This document shows positions 44,425 to 54,075 of a stretch of DNA of 64,000 nt, piece after piece; the first letter of the stretch is position 1, and each line of letters starts with the position of its first letter. A program made the translations under genes and the position numbers. A model generated the notes under the pieces. It did not search any database and was not told where the DNA came from. It worked only from the letters and a program-made list of their open reading frames with translations. The DNA is from Streptomyces sp. Ncost-T10-10d (lineage in GTDB: Bacteria > Actinomycetota > Actinomycetes > Streptomycetales > Streptomycetaceae), in the NCBI RefSeq assembly GCF_900091955.1, contig NZ_FMDF01000182.1, positions 1 through 64,000 of the forward strand. The letters run 5' to 3'.

Positions 44425-44862
44425 ATGGAGGCCGGCCCTCGCGACACAGAACAAGACGCACCGGACGCGCTGCACGAGGCAGGACGCTTGAGCCCCGACG
44501 GGCCCGATGAGCTCGAGGTGACCCCCGAGGTCGAGGTCGAGCTGCGGCCCGCGCGGCGTCTGCGCATCTGGCAGCTCGCACCGATCGTCATGCTCGCCGC
44601 CGTGGGATCGCTGATGTTCGCGTTCCCGCTGGCCTTCGAGTTCGGCGACGGCGGCGCGGTCGTCGCCATGCTGGGCCTGCTGATCAGCTGTTGCGCCGCG
44701 GGCTGGGGCATGATGGCCGCCCGCCGCGTGGGTTACACCTGGCCCGGGCTGCCGCAGCGGGGCTCGGGCGAGCGATCCGACTGGCGTGTGATCGCGCTGT
44801 ACGTCGCCGTGTGCGCCGCACTGGTCGCACTGGCCGTCTGGCGCGTGGCACGGCTCCGCTGA
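44425..44862 (+). CDS. Small integral membrane protein (unknown)
   Basis: A 145-residue protein. An acidic N-terminal tail of about 45 residues precedes three hydrophobic helices (LAPIVMLAAVGSLMFAFPLA, VVAMLGLLISCCAAGWGMM, and VIALYVAVCAALVALAVW). GGGAGGG at 44409-44415 fits ATG 44425 best; GTG 44419 is an alternative. It lies between miaA and dapF on the same strand. Confidence 0.7.
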   Translation: MEAGPRDTEQDAPDALHEAGRLSPDGPDELEVTPEVEVELRPARRLRIWQLAPIVMLAAVGSLMFAFPLAFEFGDGGAVVAMLGLLISCCAAGWGMMAARRVGYTWPGLPQRGSGERSDWRVIALYVAVCAALVALAVWRVARLR

Positions 44863-44975
44863 CGGACGCGGCGGCTCTCCAGGCGTGACGTCCGGCTTCC
44901 TGTGCTGCCCGTCCCCTGGCCGGTGCGCCCGGTCCGGTTTCGTCGGCTGTCGGTGCCACCTCGTACAGTTGCCCT

Positions 44976-45848
44976 GTGAGCACCTCGCAGATCGCCTTCC
45001 TCAAGGGCCACGGCACCGAGAACGACTTCGTGATCGTTCCCGACCCGGACAACGCCCTCGACCTGCCCTCCTCCGCCGTCGCCCGGCTGTGCGACCGCCG
45101 GGCCGGCATCGGTGGTGACGGGCTGCTGCACGTCGTACGGTCCGCCGCGCACCCGGAGGCGCGGGCCATGTCGGGCGAGGCCGAGTGGTTCATGGACTAC
45201 CGCAACGCCGACGGCTCGATCGCCGAGATGTGCGGCAACGGCGTACGGGTCTTCGCCGGCTATCTGCAGCGCGCCGGGCATGTCGAGGAGGGCGACCTCG
45301 CCGTCGCGACACGGGGCGGGGTGAAGAAGGTGCACATCGCCAAGGGTGGCGACATCACGGTCTCCATGGGACGCGCGCTCCTCCCCGAGGAAGGCGTCAC
45401 GGTCAGCCTGGACGGCCGCAGCTGGGACGCACGCAATGTGAACATGGGCAATCCGCACGCGGTCGCCTTCGTCGACGACCTGGCGCACGCCGGCGATCTG
45501 CTCTCCGCGCCGCCGTTCAGTCCCGCGGCCGTCTACCCGGACGGCGTCAACATCGAATTCGTCGTGGACCGCGGACCGCGCCATGTCGCGATGCGGGTCC
45601 ATGAGCGCGGTTCGGGCGAAACCCGCTCCTGCGGCACGGGCGCCTGCGCCGTGGCCGTCGCCGCGGCCCGCAGGGACGGCACCGACCCCGCGGAGACCGG
45701 CACCCCGGTCACGTACACGGTGGATCTGCCCGGCGGCACCCTCGTGATCACCGAGCGGCCGGACGGCGAGATCGAGATGACCGGAGCTGCCGTGATCGTC
45801 GCCGAGGGCTTGATCGACTCCGCCTGGCTCGAAACGGCTATCGGCTAG
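44976..45848 (+). CDS. dapF: Diaminopimelate epimerase
   Basis: A 290-residue PLP-independent epimerase converting LL- to meso-diaminopimelate. Both catalytic cysteines are present, in EMCGNGVRVF and RSCGTGACAVAV, with the substrate Asn in NPHAVAFV. Streptomyces cell walls use the LL-isomer, so DapF is needed mainly for lysine synthesis. GTG 44976 is the start. Confidence 0.96.
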   Translation: MSTSQIAFLKGHGTENDFVIVPDPDNALDLPSSAVARLCDRRAGIGGDGLLHVVRSAAHPEARAMSGEAEWFMDYRNADGSIAEMCGNGVRVFAGYLQRAGHVEEGDLAVATRGGVKKVHIAKGGDITVSMGRALLPEEGVTVSLDGRSWDARNVNMGNPHAVAFVDDLAHAGDLLSAPPFSPAAVYPDGVNIEFVVDRGPRHVAMRVHERGSGETRSCGTGACAVAVAAARRDGTDPAETGTPVTYTVDLPGGTLVITERPDGEIEMTGAAVIVAEGLIDSAWLETAIG

Positions 45849-45988
45849 AGCTTCGCTCGAATGGGTGATCCGTTTCACGCTGAGCGAGAGCCGGACTCCG
45901 CCACGTGGTGGGCTCGGTAGCATCAAGCACCGGCCCGGAGGCGCGTCCGCACCTCCCCACCGCCGGTCGACGTCGCCGGAGGTGCCCC

Positions 45989-48142
45989 ATGAGTGCAGAG
46001 GCCACCAACCCAGGTGCTCCCATCCGCAGACGGGGCCGTCCCCGGATCGATCTCCGCAGGCTCGGCCGCGTCGCGCTCGGCCCCGTCTCCCGCGACCGGC
46101 TGCCCGACGCGATCGGCCACGTCGCCGAGGCCCACCGCGCGCACCACCCGGATGCCGACCTCTCCATCCTGCACAGGGCCTACGTACTCGCGGAGTCCTC
46201 GCACCGTGGACAGATGCGCAAGAGCGGCGAGCCGTACATCACGCACCCGCTCGCCGTCACGCTGATCCTCGCCGAGCTCGGCGCCGAGACCACGACACTC
46301 ACGGCCTCACTGCTCCACGACACCGTCGAGGACACCGAAGTGACCCTCGATCAGGTGCGGGAGCAATTCGGGAAAGAGGTCTGCTACCTCGTCGACGGCG
46401 TCACCAAACTCGAAAAGGTCGACTACGGAGCGGCGGCCGAACCCGAGACCTTCCGCAAGATGCTGGTCGCCACCGGGGACGACGTCCGGGTGATGTCGAT
46501 CAAGCTCGCCGACCGGCTGCACAACATGCGAACCCTGGGCGTGATGCGTCCCGAGAAACAGGTCAGGATCGCCAAGGTCACCCGCGACGTGCTGATCCCG
46601 CTGGCCGAGCGGCTCGGCGTACAGGCCCTCAAGACCGAGCTGGAGGACCTCGTCTTCGCGATCCTCCGCCCCGAGGAGTACGAACAAACCCGCGCACTGA
46701 TCGCCGCCGCGTCGGCGCAACCGGACGCCTCCGGCGCCGCGGCCACCCAGGACCCGCTCGCCGCCGTCGCCGAGAACGTCGCAGCGGTGCTGCGGGAGGC
46801 CGGCATCCTCGCAGAAGTCCTCATCAGGCCGCGCCACTACCTCTCCGTACACCGTGTCAGGATCAAACGCGGCGAACTGCGCGGCACCGACTTCGGCCGA
46901 CTGCTGGTTCTCGTCGGCGAGGACGCCGACTGCTATGCCGTACTCGGTGAACTGCACACCTGTTTCACCCCGGTGATCTCCGAGTTCAAGGACTTCATCG
47001 CCGCACCCAAATTCAACCTCTACCAGTCACTGCACACCGCAGTCGTGGGCCCCGATGGGGCAGTCGCCGAAGTCCTCATCCGTACGCACCGGATGCACAA
47101 GGTCGCCGAGGCGGGCGTCATCGCCCTCGGCAATCCGTACGCCGCGGACAGCGGCTCCGCGCCGCAGTCCGCCGAACCCGCGGACGGAGAGCGCGCCGAC
47201 CCGACCCGGCCCGGCTGGCTCTCCAGGCTCCTGGAATGGCAGCAGTCCGCCCCGGACCCCGACACCTTCTGGACCACACTCCGCGCCGACCTCGCCCAGG
47301 ACCGGGAGATCACGGTCTTCCGCACCGACGGCGGCACGCTCGGACTGCCCGCCGGAGCCAGCTGCGTCGACGCCGCCTACGCGCAGTACGGGGACGAGGC
47401 GCACCGCTGCATCGGTGCCCGGGTCAACGGCCGGCTGGCCACCCTCGGCACCGTACTGAGCGACGGCGACACCGTGCAGCTGCTGCTCGCGGAGGACGCT
47501 GCCTCAGGCCCCTCGCCCGACTGGCTCGACCACGCCCGGACCCCAGCCGCCCGGATCGCCATCACCGGCTGGCTGGACGCCCACCCCGAGGATGCCCAGG
47601 GCCCGTACAACAGCAGGCCCGCGGAGCCCAGGCCCGAACCACAGCCCCAGGAAAACACCGACCCGGGGCACGCCAGGTCCGCGAGCCGCACCGCGAGCGC
47701 CGTGGCGGACCGACCGGATGCCACCGTACGACTCGCGGGCTGCTGCACCCCCGTACCACCCGATGCCGTCACCGGATTCGTCGTGCGCGGCGGCGCCGTC
47801 ACCGTGCACCGGCCGGAGTGCCCCGAGGTGGCCCGGATGCAGTCCGTCGGCCGGGCGTCGGTCTCGGTGAGCTGGAGCGACGTGGCCGGGTGCCGGGTCA
47901 CCCTGGTCGCCGAGTCCTTCGGACGGCCCCGGCTGCTCGCCGATCTCACCGAGGCGATCGCGACGGCGGACGCTGCGATCATCTCCGCCACCGTCGAACC
48001 ACCCAGCGAACAGCGCGTTCGGCACACCTACACATTGCAGCTCCCCGATGCCGCCGGACTGCCCGCTCTGATGCGTGCGATGCGTGACGTACCCGGGGTG
48101 TACGACGTGAGCCGCGTCCAGCACCCCGCCGTCACCGTCTGA
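45989..48142 (+). CDS. rshA: RelA/SpoT homologue (RshA-like) (p)ppGpp enzyme
   Basis: A 717-residue bifunctional-type Rsh. The HD hydrolase domain (about 50-200) has YITHPLAVTLIL and LLHDTVEDTEV. The synthetase region (about 265-375) keeps FNLYQSLHTAVVGPDG and AEVLIRTHRMH, but the usual GVRV phrase is replaced by FGRLLVLV. TGS (about 435-500) and a C-terminal ACT domain (about 640-715) follow. GGAGG lies just before ATG 45989. Streptomyces have RelA plus a second Rsh; position near dapF and hflX matches rshA. Diverged synthetase residues suggest hydrolase or conditional synthetase function. Confidence 0.85.
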   Translation: MSAEATNPGAPIRRRGRPRIDLRRLGRVALGPVSRDRLPDAIGHVAEAHRAHHPDADLSILHRAYVLAESSHRGQMRKSGEPYITHPLAVTLILAELGAETTTLTASLLHDTVEDTEVTLDQVREQFGKEVCYLVDGVTKLEKVDYGAAAEPETFRKMLVATGDDVRVMSIKLADRLHNMRTLGVMRPEKQVRIAKVTRDVLIPLAERLGVQALKTELEDLVFAILRPEEYEQTRALIAAASAQPDASGAAATQDPLAAVAENVAAVLREAGILAEVLIRPRHYLSVHRVRIKRGELRGTDFGRLLVLVGEDADCYAVLGELHTCFTPVISEFKDFIAAPKFNLYQSLHTAVVGPDGAVAEVLIRTHRMHKVAEAGVIALGNPYAADSGSAPQSAEPADGERADPTRPGWLSRLLEWQQSAPDPDTFWTTLRADLAQDREITVFRTDGGTLGLPAGASCVDAAYAQYGDEAHRCIGARVNGRLATLGTVLSDGDTVQLLLAEDAASGPSPDWLDHARTPAARIAITGWLDAHPEDAQGPYNSRPAEPRPEPQPQENTDPGHARSASRTASAVADRPDATVRLAGCCTPVPPDAVTGFVVRGGAVTVHRPECPEVARMQSVGRASVSVSWSDVAGCRVTLVAESFGRPRLLADLTEAIATADAAIISATVEPPSEQRVRHTYTLQLPDAAGLPALMRAMRDVPGVYDVSRVQHPAVTV

Positions 48143-48238
48143 CCCCGCCGCGCAGCGCCATCTGCCACAGCGATCTCGTTCGAGTGGCGTGGCGCGCGCC
48201 GCACCTGCCCAGGTGGGAGTCGCTGGTAGCGGTAGTTC

Positions 48239-49692
48239 ATGCCGATCATCTCCCGCCGTCTGCGGGCCGCTCTGCTGGCCACCGCATCGGCCGCCCTCGT
48301 CGCCGCCGCCCTCCCCTCACCCGTACCGCTCGGAATCGGTGATCCACTCTTCCCGCGCCTCGGTAATCCCGGGTACGACGTCCTCTCGTACGACATCGGA
48401 CTGACCTACCACGGCAGCAACAGCGAGCCGCTGGACGCCGTCACCACCATTGATGCGCGGACCACCGAGCCGCTGGACCGGATCAACCTCGACTTCGCCC
48501 AGGGCACTGTCCGCACGGTCGAAATCAATGGTCTGCGCGCCGACTTCGCCGCGGCGGACGAGGACCTGGTCATCCAGCCCCCCAGCCGACTCCCGGCCGG
48601 AGCGCCGCTGCACATCACCGTCCGGCACACCAGCGACCCGAACGGCGGCCAGGAAAGCGGCGGTTGGCTGCGCACCGCCGATGGTCTGGCCATGGCCAAT
48701 CAGGCCGACGCCGCGCACCGGGTCTTCCCGAGCAACGACCACCCCGCCGACAAGGCGTACTTCACTTTCCGGATCACCGCGCCCAAGGACCTCACAGTGG
48801 TCGCCAACGGCCTGCCCGCAGGCACGGCCCGCAACGGTGCCGAGACCACCTGGACCTACCGGACCGAACACCCCATGGCCACCGAACTGGCCCAGGTCAC
48901 CATCGGCCGTTCCACCGTCCTGAAACGGACCGGGCCGCACGGACTGCCGGTACGCGACGTGGTGCCGAGCGCCGACCAGAAGCGGTTGGAACCCTGGCTC
49001 AGCAAGACACCCGGTCAGCTGGAATGGATGGAACAGCAGGTCGGCCCCTACCCCTTCGAGACATACGGACTGCTGGTCGCCGCCACCGACACCGGCTTCG
49101 AGCTGGAGACCCAGACACTCTCGCTCTTCGAGCGGTCCGTGTTCACCCAGACCGCCTACCCCAAGTGGTATGTCGAATCGATCATGGTGCACGAGCTCGC
49201 CCACCAATGGTTCGGCGACAGCGTCTCCCCACAGGCGTGGTCCGATCTGTGGCTCAACGAGGGACATGCCAGCTGGTACGAGGCCCGCTACGCCGAGGAG
49301 CACGCCGACAAGCCACTGGAGAGCCGGATGCATGACGCCTACATCAGGTCCGACGGCTGGCGCGCCGCGGGCGGCCCCCGGCCCGCCCCGACGTCCCGGC
49401 ACCCGGGCAGAAGCTCGGTCTGTTCCGGCCGGTCGTGTACGACGGCAGCGCACTGATCCTCTACGCGCTGCGCCAGGAGATCGGCGAGAGCGCATTCGAC
49501 CGGCTGGAGCGGAGCTGGGTGAAGAAGCACCAGGACTCCAACGCCGCCACCGCGGACTTCGTCCGGCTGGCATCGCAGACCGCGGGCCGCGACCTGACCT
49601 CGTTCTTCGACGGCTGGCTGTACGGCGAGAAGACCCCGCCGATGCCGGGGCACCCGGACTGGCACAGTGCCAAGCCCGACGGACAGCGATAA
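48239..49692 (+). CDS. Secreted M1-family metallopeptidase, interrupted by one frameshift
   Basis: A zinc aminopeptidase-like enzyme of about 484 residues when joined. A signal peptide (about 1-28; RRLRAALLATASAALVAAAL) precedes the M1 N-terminal beta domain, the exopeptidase-like GFELETQ motif, and the zinc site VHELAHQWFGD with the third ligand in WLNEGHASWYE. The first frame (48239-49456) leaves family sequence after GWRAAGG near 49374. The other frame resumes with PDVPAPGQKLGLFRPVVYDG and runs to TAA 49690-49692. The change equals one missing base in C5 at 49375-49379. It may be a sequencing error or a recent lesion. It lies between rshA and hflX. Confidence 0.82.
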
Positions 49693-49834
49693 ACCCGGGT
49701 GACGGGCCCGGCGGACCATGCCACTATCGACGGGTCGCCGCGGGCGGCCGGACCGGATTCCCGACAGCGGGAATCATCGGGAGAGGTCACGCGTTGTGAC
49801 TGATGTAACGGATTTCTATCGACGTAAGGATCCA

Positions 49835-51346
49835 ATGACCTCCTCTTCTTCCCTTCCCCAGGACGCGCAGAGCGCTACGGAGAATGTGACCGAGAGCCTC
49901 ACCGAGAGCCTTCGGGCCGACGCCCTGATGGAAGAGGACGTCGCCTGGAGCCACGAGATCGACGGAGAGCGGGACGGCGAGCAGTTCGACCGCTCCGAAC
50001 GCGCCGCACTGCGGCGTGTGGCAGGACTCTCGACCGAGCTCGAGGACGTCACCGAGGTCGAGTACCGACAGCTGCGCCTGGAGCGTGTGGTGCTGGTCGG
50101 TGTCTGGACCTCGGGGACCGTGCAGGACGCGGAGAATTCCCTCGCGGAGCTGGCCGCACTCGCGGAGACGGCAGGCGCCATGGTGCTCGACGCCGTCTTC
50201 CAGCGCCGCGACAAGCCCGACCCGGCCACCTACATCGGCTCGGGCAAGGCGCTGGAGCTGCGCGACATCGTCCTCGAATCAGGGGCCGACACCGTCGTCT
50301 GCGACGGTGAACTCAGCCCCGGCCAGCTGATCCATCTGGAAGATGTCGTCAAGGTCAAGGTGGTCGACCGGACCGCTCTGATCCTCGACATCTTCGCCCA
50401 GCACGCCAAGTCCCGAGAGGGCAAGGCGCAGGTCTCGCTGGCACAGATGCAGTACATGCTGCCGCGGCTTCGCGGCTGGGGTCAGTCGCTCTCCCGTCAG
50501 ATGGGCGGCGGCGGTTCCAGCGGCGGTGGCGGCATGGCAACCCGTGGTCCGGGTGAGACCAAGATCGAGACGGACCGACGTCGGATTCGCGAGAAGATGG
50601 CGAAGATGCGCCGGGAAATCGCGGAGATGAAGACCGGCCGCGAGATCAAGCGCCAGGAGCGCAAGCGCAACAAGGTGCCCTCGGTCGCCATCGCCGGCTA
50701 CACCAATGCGGGCAAGTCCTCGTTGCTCAACCGGCTGACCGGTGCCGGCGTCCTGGTGGAGAACGCACTGTTCGCCACCCTGGACCCGACCGTGCGCCGG
50801 GCCGAGACGCCGAGCGGCCGGATCTACACCCTGGCCGACACGGTCGGGTTCGTACGGCATCTGCCGCACCACCTCGTCGAGGCTTTCCGCTCCACCATGG
50901 AGGAGGTCGGTGAATCCGATCTGATCCTGCATGTGGTGGACGGCTCCCACCCGGTGCCGGAGGAACAGCTCGCCGCGGTGCGCGAGGTGATCCGCGAAGT
51001 GGGTGCGGTGGACGTGCCCGAGGTCGTGGTGATCAACAAGGCGGATGCGGCCGATCCGCTGGTACTCCAGCGGCTGCTGCGCATCGAGAAGCATGCGATC
51101 GCCGTGTCGGCGCGTTCCGGCGCCGGTATCGACGAGCTGCTCGCACTCATCGACACCGAACTGCCTCGGCCCTCGGTCGAGATCGAGGCGCTCGTCCCGT
51201 ACACCCAGGGCGGGCTCGTCTCCAGGGTGCACGCCGAGGGCGAGGTGATCTCCGAGGAGCACACATCGGAGGGCACCCTGGTCAAGGCGCGGGTGCATGA
51301 GGAACTGGCAGCTGTCCTGTCCTCGTTCGTCCCTGTGGCGCACTGA
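49835..51346 (+). CDS. hflX: Ribosome-associated GTPase HflX
   Basis: A 503-residue GTPase that splits stalled ribosomes. The HflX N-domain includes DAVFQRRDKPDPATYIGSGK; a Gly-rich loop (QMGGGGSSGGGG, about 222-233) precedes a coiled coil; the G domain has GYTNAGKSSLLNRL (G1), DTVGF (G3) and NKAD (G4). ATG 49835 has AAGGA at SD distance; GTG 49796 with GGGAGAGG is an alternative that adds 13 residues. A strong bidirectional terminator follows. Confidence 0.95.
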   Translation: MTSSSSLPQDAQSATENVTESLTESLRADALMEEDVAWSHEIDGERDGEQFDRSERAALRRVAGLSTELEDVTEVEYRQLRLERVVLVGVWTSGTVQDAENSLAELAALAETAGAMVLDAVFQRRDKPDPATYIGSGKALELRDIVLESGADTVVCDGELSPGQLIHLEDVVKVKVVDRTALILDIFAQHAKSREGKAQVSLAQMQYMLPRLRGWGQSLSRQMGGGGSSGGGGMATRGPGETKIETDRRRIREKMAKMRREIAEMKTGREIKRQERKRNKVPSVAIAGYTNAGKSSLLNRLTGAGVLVENALFATLDPTVRRAETPSGRIYTLADTVGFVRHLPHHLVEAFRSTMEEVGESDLILHVVDGSHPVPEEQLAAVREVIREVGAVDVPEVVVINKADAADPLVLQRLLRIEKHAIAVSARSGAGIDELLALIDTELPRPSVEIEALVPYTQGGLVSRVHAEGEVISEEHTSEGTLVKARVHEELAAVLSSFVPVAH

Positions 51347-51373
51347 CCGCGGCGCGGTACGGCTCAGAACGGA

Positions 51374-51410
51374 CCGAAGGCCCGCTCCCTCGTCGGGAGC
51401 GGGCCTTCGG
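51374..51410 (+). terminator. Bidirectional terminator after hflX
   Basis: A perfect 16-bp stem (51374-51389 with 51395-51410) with a 5-nt loop stands between the convergent hflX and the first protease gene. Confidence 0.88.
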
Positions 51411-51425
51411 GCGTACGTGCGGCTG

Positions 51426-52595
51426 CTACTGGCTGCCGGACCTCTTGCTCATCGCGGTGAAGACGTCCTGAGCGCCCTTGCCCAGGTGGGGGCCGGCGAG
51501 CCAGCCCGAAGTCACCGGGCCGATGGAGGTGTTGGAGACCAGCGCGAGCTTGCCGTCACTGCCTTCGCTGAACCACCCACCGCCGGAGGAGCCACCGGTC
51601 ATGGTGCAGCCGATGCGGTACATCGTCGGAGTGCTCGGGCTGACGGAGAGTCGGCCCGGGCGGTCGACGCATTTGTGCATGATCAGGCCGTTGTACGGCG
51701 GGGCGGCGGGGTAACCCCAGGCGCCCATCGCGCTGATCTTCGAGACCTCGGGGGCATCGAAGTCGACCGGCAGCGCGTTGCCCACGGTCTCCTCCAGGGA
51801 CTTGCTGCCCTTCTCCGGCTTCACATGCAGTACCGCGTAGTCATAGGGGGCGCCTTCGCCCCCGGTGGGACCGCCATCGGCGAGCCATTCACCGGACGTC
51901 GTGGCCCAGTCGGCCCAGTAGGCACCGTACGGGGCGATCTCCTGCGGCTGCGCGTTCTCCAGTGCGGCGGCGGACTTGCCCCTGTCGTTGTACGCGGGCA
52001 CGAAGACGATGTTGCGGTACCAGCCGCCCTTCGAACCGGCGTGCACACAGTGTCCAGCGGTCCACACCAGATTGGACCTGCCCGGGTTCTCCGGGTCCTT
52101 GACGACCGTGCCGGAACAGACCATGGCGCCCTCGGGGGAGTCGAAGAACACCTTGCCGACCGGGGCCGCGTAGTCGTGGTACGGAGTCTTCTCGCGCTCG
52201 GCCTCGACCGGGGCGGGCTCGGGGTCGGTGACGCCCTGGTCGCCGGAGAGGTCGCCGGCCGCCATGGTCTTTGCCGGGTCCTTGGCCGACTTCATCCGGT
52301 CGGGCTTCCACAACCCCTCGATGACCGGGTTGACGAAGTCCTTGGCCTCACGCAGCCACTTGTCCTTGTCCCAGTTCTTCCACTCGCCGTTCTTCCACTT
52401 CTCCGGGTCGACGCCATGCTTCTTCAGCGTGTCGGCCAGACCGTCGGACAGGGAGCCGGAGTCCTTGCCACCCGCGGAGTCGGCGGCGGCGGGTTTGTCG
52501 GCTGCGTTGTCCTCGCTCGGACCACAGGCCGTGGCCGTCAGCGCGAGCGCCGCGACGAGGCCGGTCGCGGCGAGCAGCGGACGTATGGATCGCAT
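51426..52595 (-). CDS. Trypsin-like serine protease lipoprotein (paralogue 1)
   Basis: A 389-residue exported protease. The N-terminus RPLLAATGLVAALALTATAC ends in a lipobox (Cys near residue 24). A W/K-rich block, GEWKNWDKDKWLREAKDFVN, sits near residues 70-90. The chymotrypsin-fold domain has catalytic His in VWTAGHCVHAG, Asp in YDYAVLHV, and Ser in GCTMTGGSSGGGW. GGGGGAA precedes ATG 52595. It shares the full layout with the gene at 52855, so the pair is a tandem duplication. The substrate is unknown. Confidence 0.85.
   Translation of the reverse strand: MRSIRPLLAATGLVAALALTATACGPSEDNAADKPAAADSAGGKDSGSLSDGLADTLKKHGVDPEKWKNGEWKNWDKDKWLREAKDFVNPVIEGLWKPDRMKSAKDPAKTMAAGDLSGDQGVTDPEPAPVEAEREKTPYHDYAAPVGKVFFDSPEGAMVCSGTVVKDPENPGRSNLVWTAGHCVHAGSKGGWYRNIVFVPAYNDRGKSAAALENAQPQEIAPYGAYWADWATTSGEWLADGGPTGGEGAPYDYAVLHVKPEKGSKSLEETVGNALPVDFDAPEVSKISAMGAWGYPAAPPYNGLIMHKCVDRPGRLSVSPSTPTMYRIGCTMTGGSSGGGWFSEGSDGKLALVSNTSIGPVTSGWLAGPHLGKGAQDVFTAMSKRSGSQ
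52317..52399 (-). repeat. 83-bp near-identical segment shared by the two protease genes (copy 1)
   Basis: It matches 53752-53834 with two differences over 83 positions, in the part encoding the W/K-rich block. The surrounding gene sequence is far less similar. Confidence 0.85.
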
Positions 52596-52773
52596 GGAAA
52601 GGATTCCCCCTGAAATCTCCGAGATTGCCATGAACTTGTCATGCGAAACGGTGGCCGGACCAACGGCCACCGACGATGCAGGCCCACCCTATGACGGTGT
52701 GGACCACGCCCCTGCCGCAGAGACGCAACCCGCGTGGAGTGCGGGCCACTCGGGGGCGTAGCGCGACGGCAAA

Positions 52774-52805
52774 GGCCCCGGCGGGCAGCAGCCGCGCCGG
52801 GGTCC
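52774..52805 (-). terminator. Weak hairpin between the protease genes
   Basis: Arms 52774-52783 and 52795-52805 pair with one mismatch across an 11-nt loop. Confidence 0.4.
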
Positions 52806-52818
52806 CTGATGTACCGTC

Positions 52819-52848
52819 ACCGTCACCCGGGCCCGGCCGGGTGACGGT
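52819..52848 (-). terminator. Terminator of the second protease gene
   Basis: A perfect 12-bp stem (52819-52830 with 52837-52848) with a 6-nt loop begins 6 bp past the stop of the upstream protease. Confidence 0.8.
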
Positions 52849-52854
52849 CCGTCG

Positions 52855-54075
52855 TCACTGCCCTGCGTACTTCTTGCTGACCGACTCGTAGACGCCCTTG
52901 GCTTCCTTGCCGAAGCGCGGCCCGGCCAGCCAGCCGGCCGTCACCGGGCCGATGGAGGTGTTCGAGACGAGGGCGGGCTTGCCGTCCTGGCCCGCCGCGA
53001 CCCAGCCACCACCGGAGGCACCGCCCGTCATGCTGCAGCCGATGCGGTACATCGTGGGGTCCTGCGCGGTCAGCGAGAGCCGACCCGGCTTGTCCGCGCA
53101 CTGGAAGGCCTTCTGGCCGTCGTAGGGCGGAGCGGCCGGGAAGCCGGTGGCGGTCATGCTGTCGATGTTCGGTACGGCCGGGGCATTGAACTCGACAGGC
53201 AGCGCGGAACCGACCGTTTCCTCCAGGGACTTACCCGTCGAGCCCTTCTCCGGCGTGACGTGCAGCACTGCGAAGTCGTACGGGGCGCCCTGCCCGCCGA
53301 TCGAGGAACCCTGGGAGATCCACTGGTCGGACGTCTGTGCCCACTGGCCCCACCACACGCCGTAGGGCGCGATCTCCTGCTTGGCCGCCTTCTGCAGTTC
53401 GGCCGTCGACAGACCGCTGTTGTTGTACGACGGCACGAAGGCGATGTTGCGGTACCAGCCGCCCTTCTTGCCCGCGTGCACACAGTGCCCCGCGGTCCAC
53501 ACCAGGTTGGACTTCCCGGGGTGCGCCGGGTCCTTCACCACGGTCGCGGAGCAGACCATGGAGCCCTCGGGGCTGTCGAAGAGCAGCTTCCCGGACTCCG
53601 CGGCATTGGCGTGGTACGGCGTTCGGACACCAGCGGCCCGGACCGGCACGGGCGTCGGGTCCGTCACACCGACGTCACCCGAGATGTCATTGGCGACCGG
53701 CTTCTCCGGCGACTTGTCGGCATCCCGCATTCGGTCCGGGTCCCAGAGGCCCTCGATGATCGGGTTGACGAAGTCCTTGGCCTCGCGCAGCCACTTGTCC
53801 TTGTCCCAGTTCTTCCACTCGCCGTTCTTCCACTGGTCGAGGTCGATCCCGTGTTCCTTGAGCCGGTCCTTCAGATCGTCCGGAATGGTGATCTTGCCGT
53901 CCGAGGACTGGCCGGCGGAACTGCTCGGCTTGTCACTGGCGTTGTCCTCGCCCGGACCGCATGCGGTGGCGGTGAGCGCAAGGACCGCTGTGACCGCGGC
54001 CACGGCGAGCACCGAGGAACGCGTGCGACGTGCGCTCCCCTGACGTGCGGTGAGAGCCGGTCGAATGAGTCGCAT
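52855..54075 (-). CDS. Trypsin-like serine protease lipoprotein (paralogue 2)
   Basis: A 406-residue paralogue of the previous gene. A longer Arg-rich N-terminus leads to the lipobox LTATACG (Cys near residue 39). The W/K-rich block GEWKNWDKDKWLREAKDFVN is identical to paralogue 1. The triad is His in WTAGHCVHAGKK, Asp in YDFAVLHV, Ser in CSMTGGASGGGW. ATG 54075 is preceded by a tandem 13-bp direct repeat. It probably has its own promoter and terminator rather than sharing a transcript with paralogue 1. Confidence 0.85.
   Translation of the reverse strand: MRLIRPALTARQGSARRTRSSVLAVAAVTAVLALTATACGPGEDNASDKPSSSAGQSSDGKITIPDDLKDRLKEHGIDLDQWKNGEWKNWDKDKWLREAKDFVNPIIEGLWDPDRMRDADKSPEKPVANDISGDVGVTDPTPVPVRAAGVRTPYHANAAESGKLLFDSPEGSMVCSATVVKDPAHPGKSNLVWTAGHCVHAGKKGGWYRNIAFVPSYNNSGLSTAELQKAAKQEIAPYGVWWGQWAQTSDQWISQGSSIGGQGAPYDFAVLHVTPEKGSTGKSLEETVGSALPVEFNAPAVPNIDSMTATGFPAAPPYDGQKAFQCADKPGRLSLTAQDPTMYRIGCSMTGGASGGGWVAAGQDGKPALVSNTSIGPVTAGWLAGPRFGKEAKGVYESVSKKYAGQ
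53752..53834 (-). repeat. 83-bp near-identical segment shared by the two protease genes (copy 2)
   Basis: Second copy of the segment at 52317-52399, inside the upstream paralogue. Confidence 0.85.
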
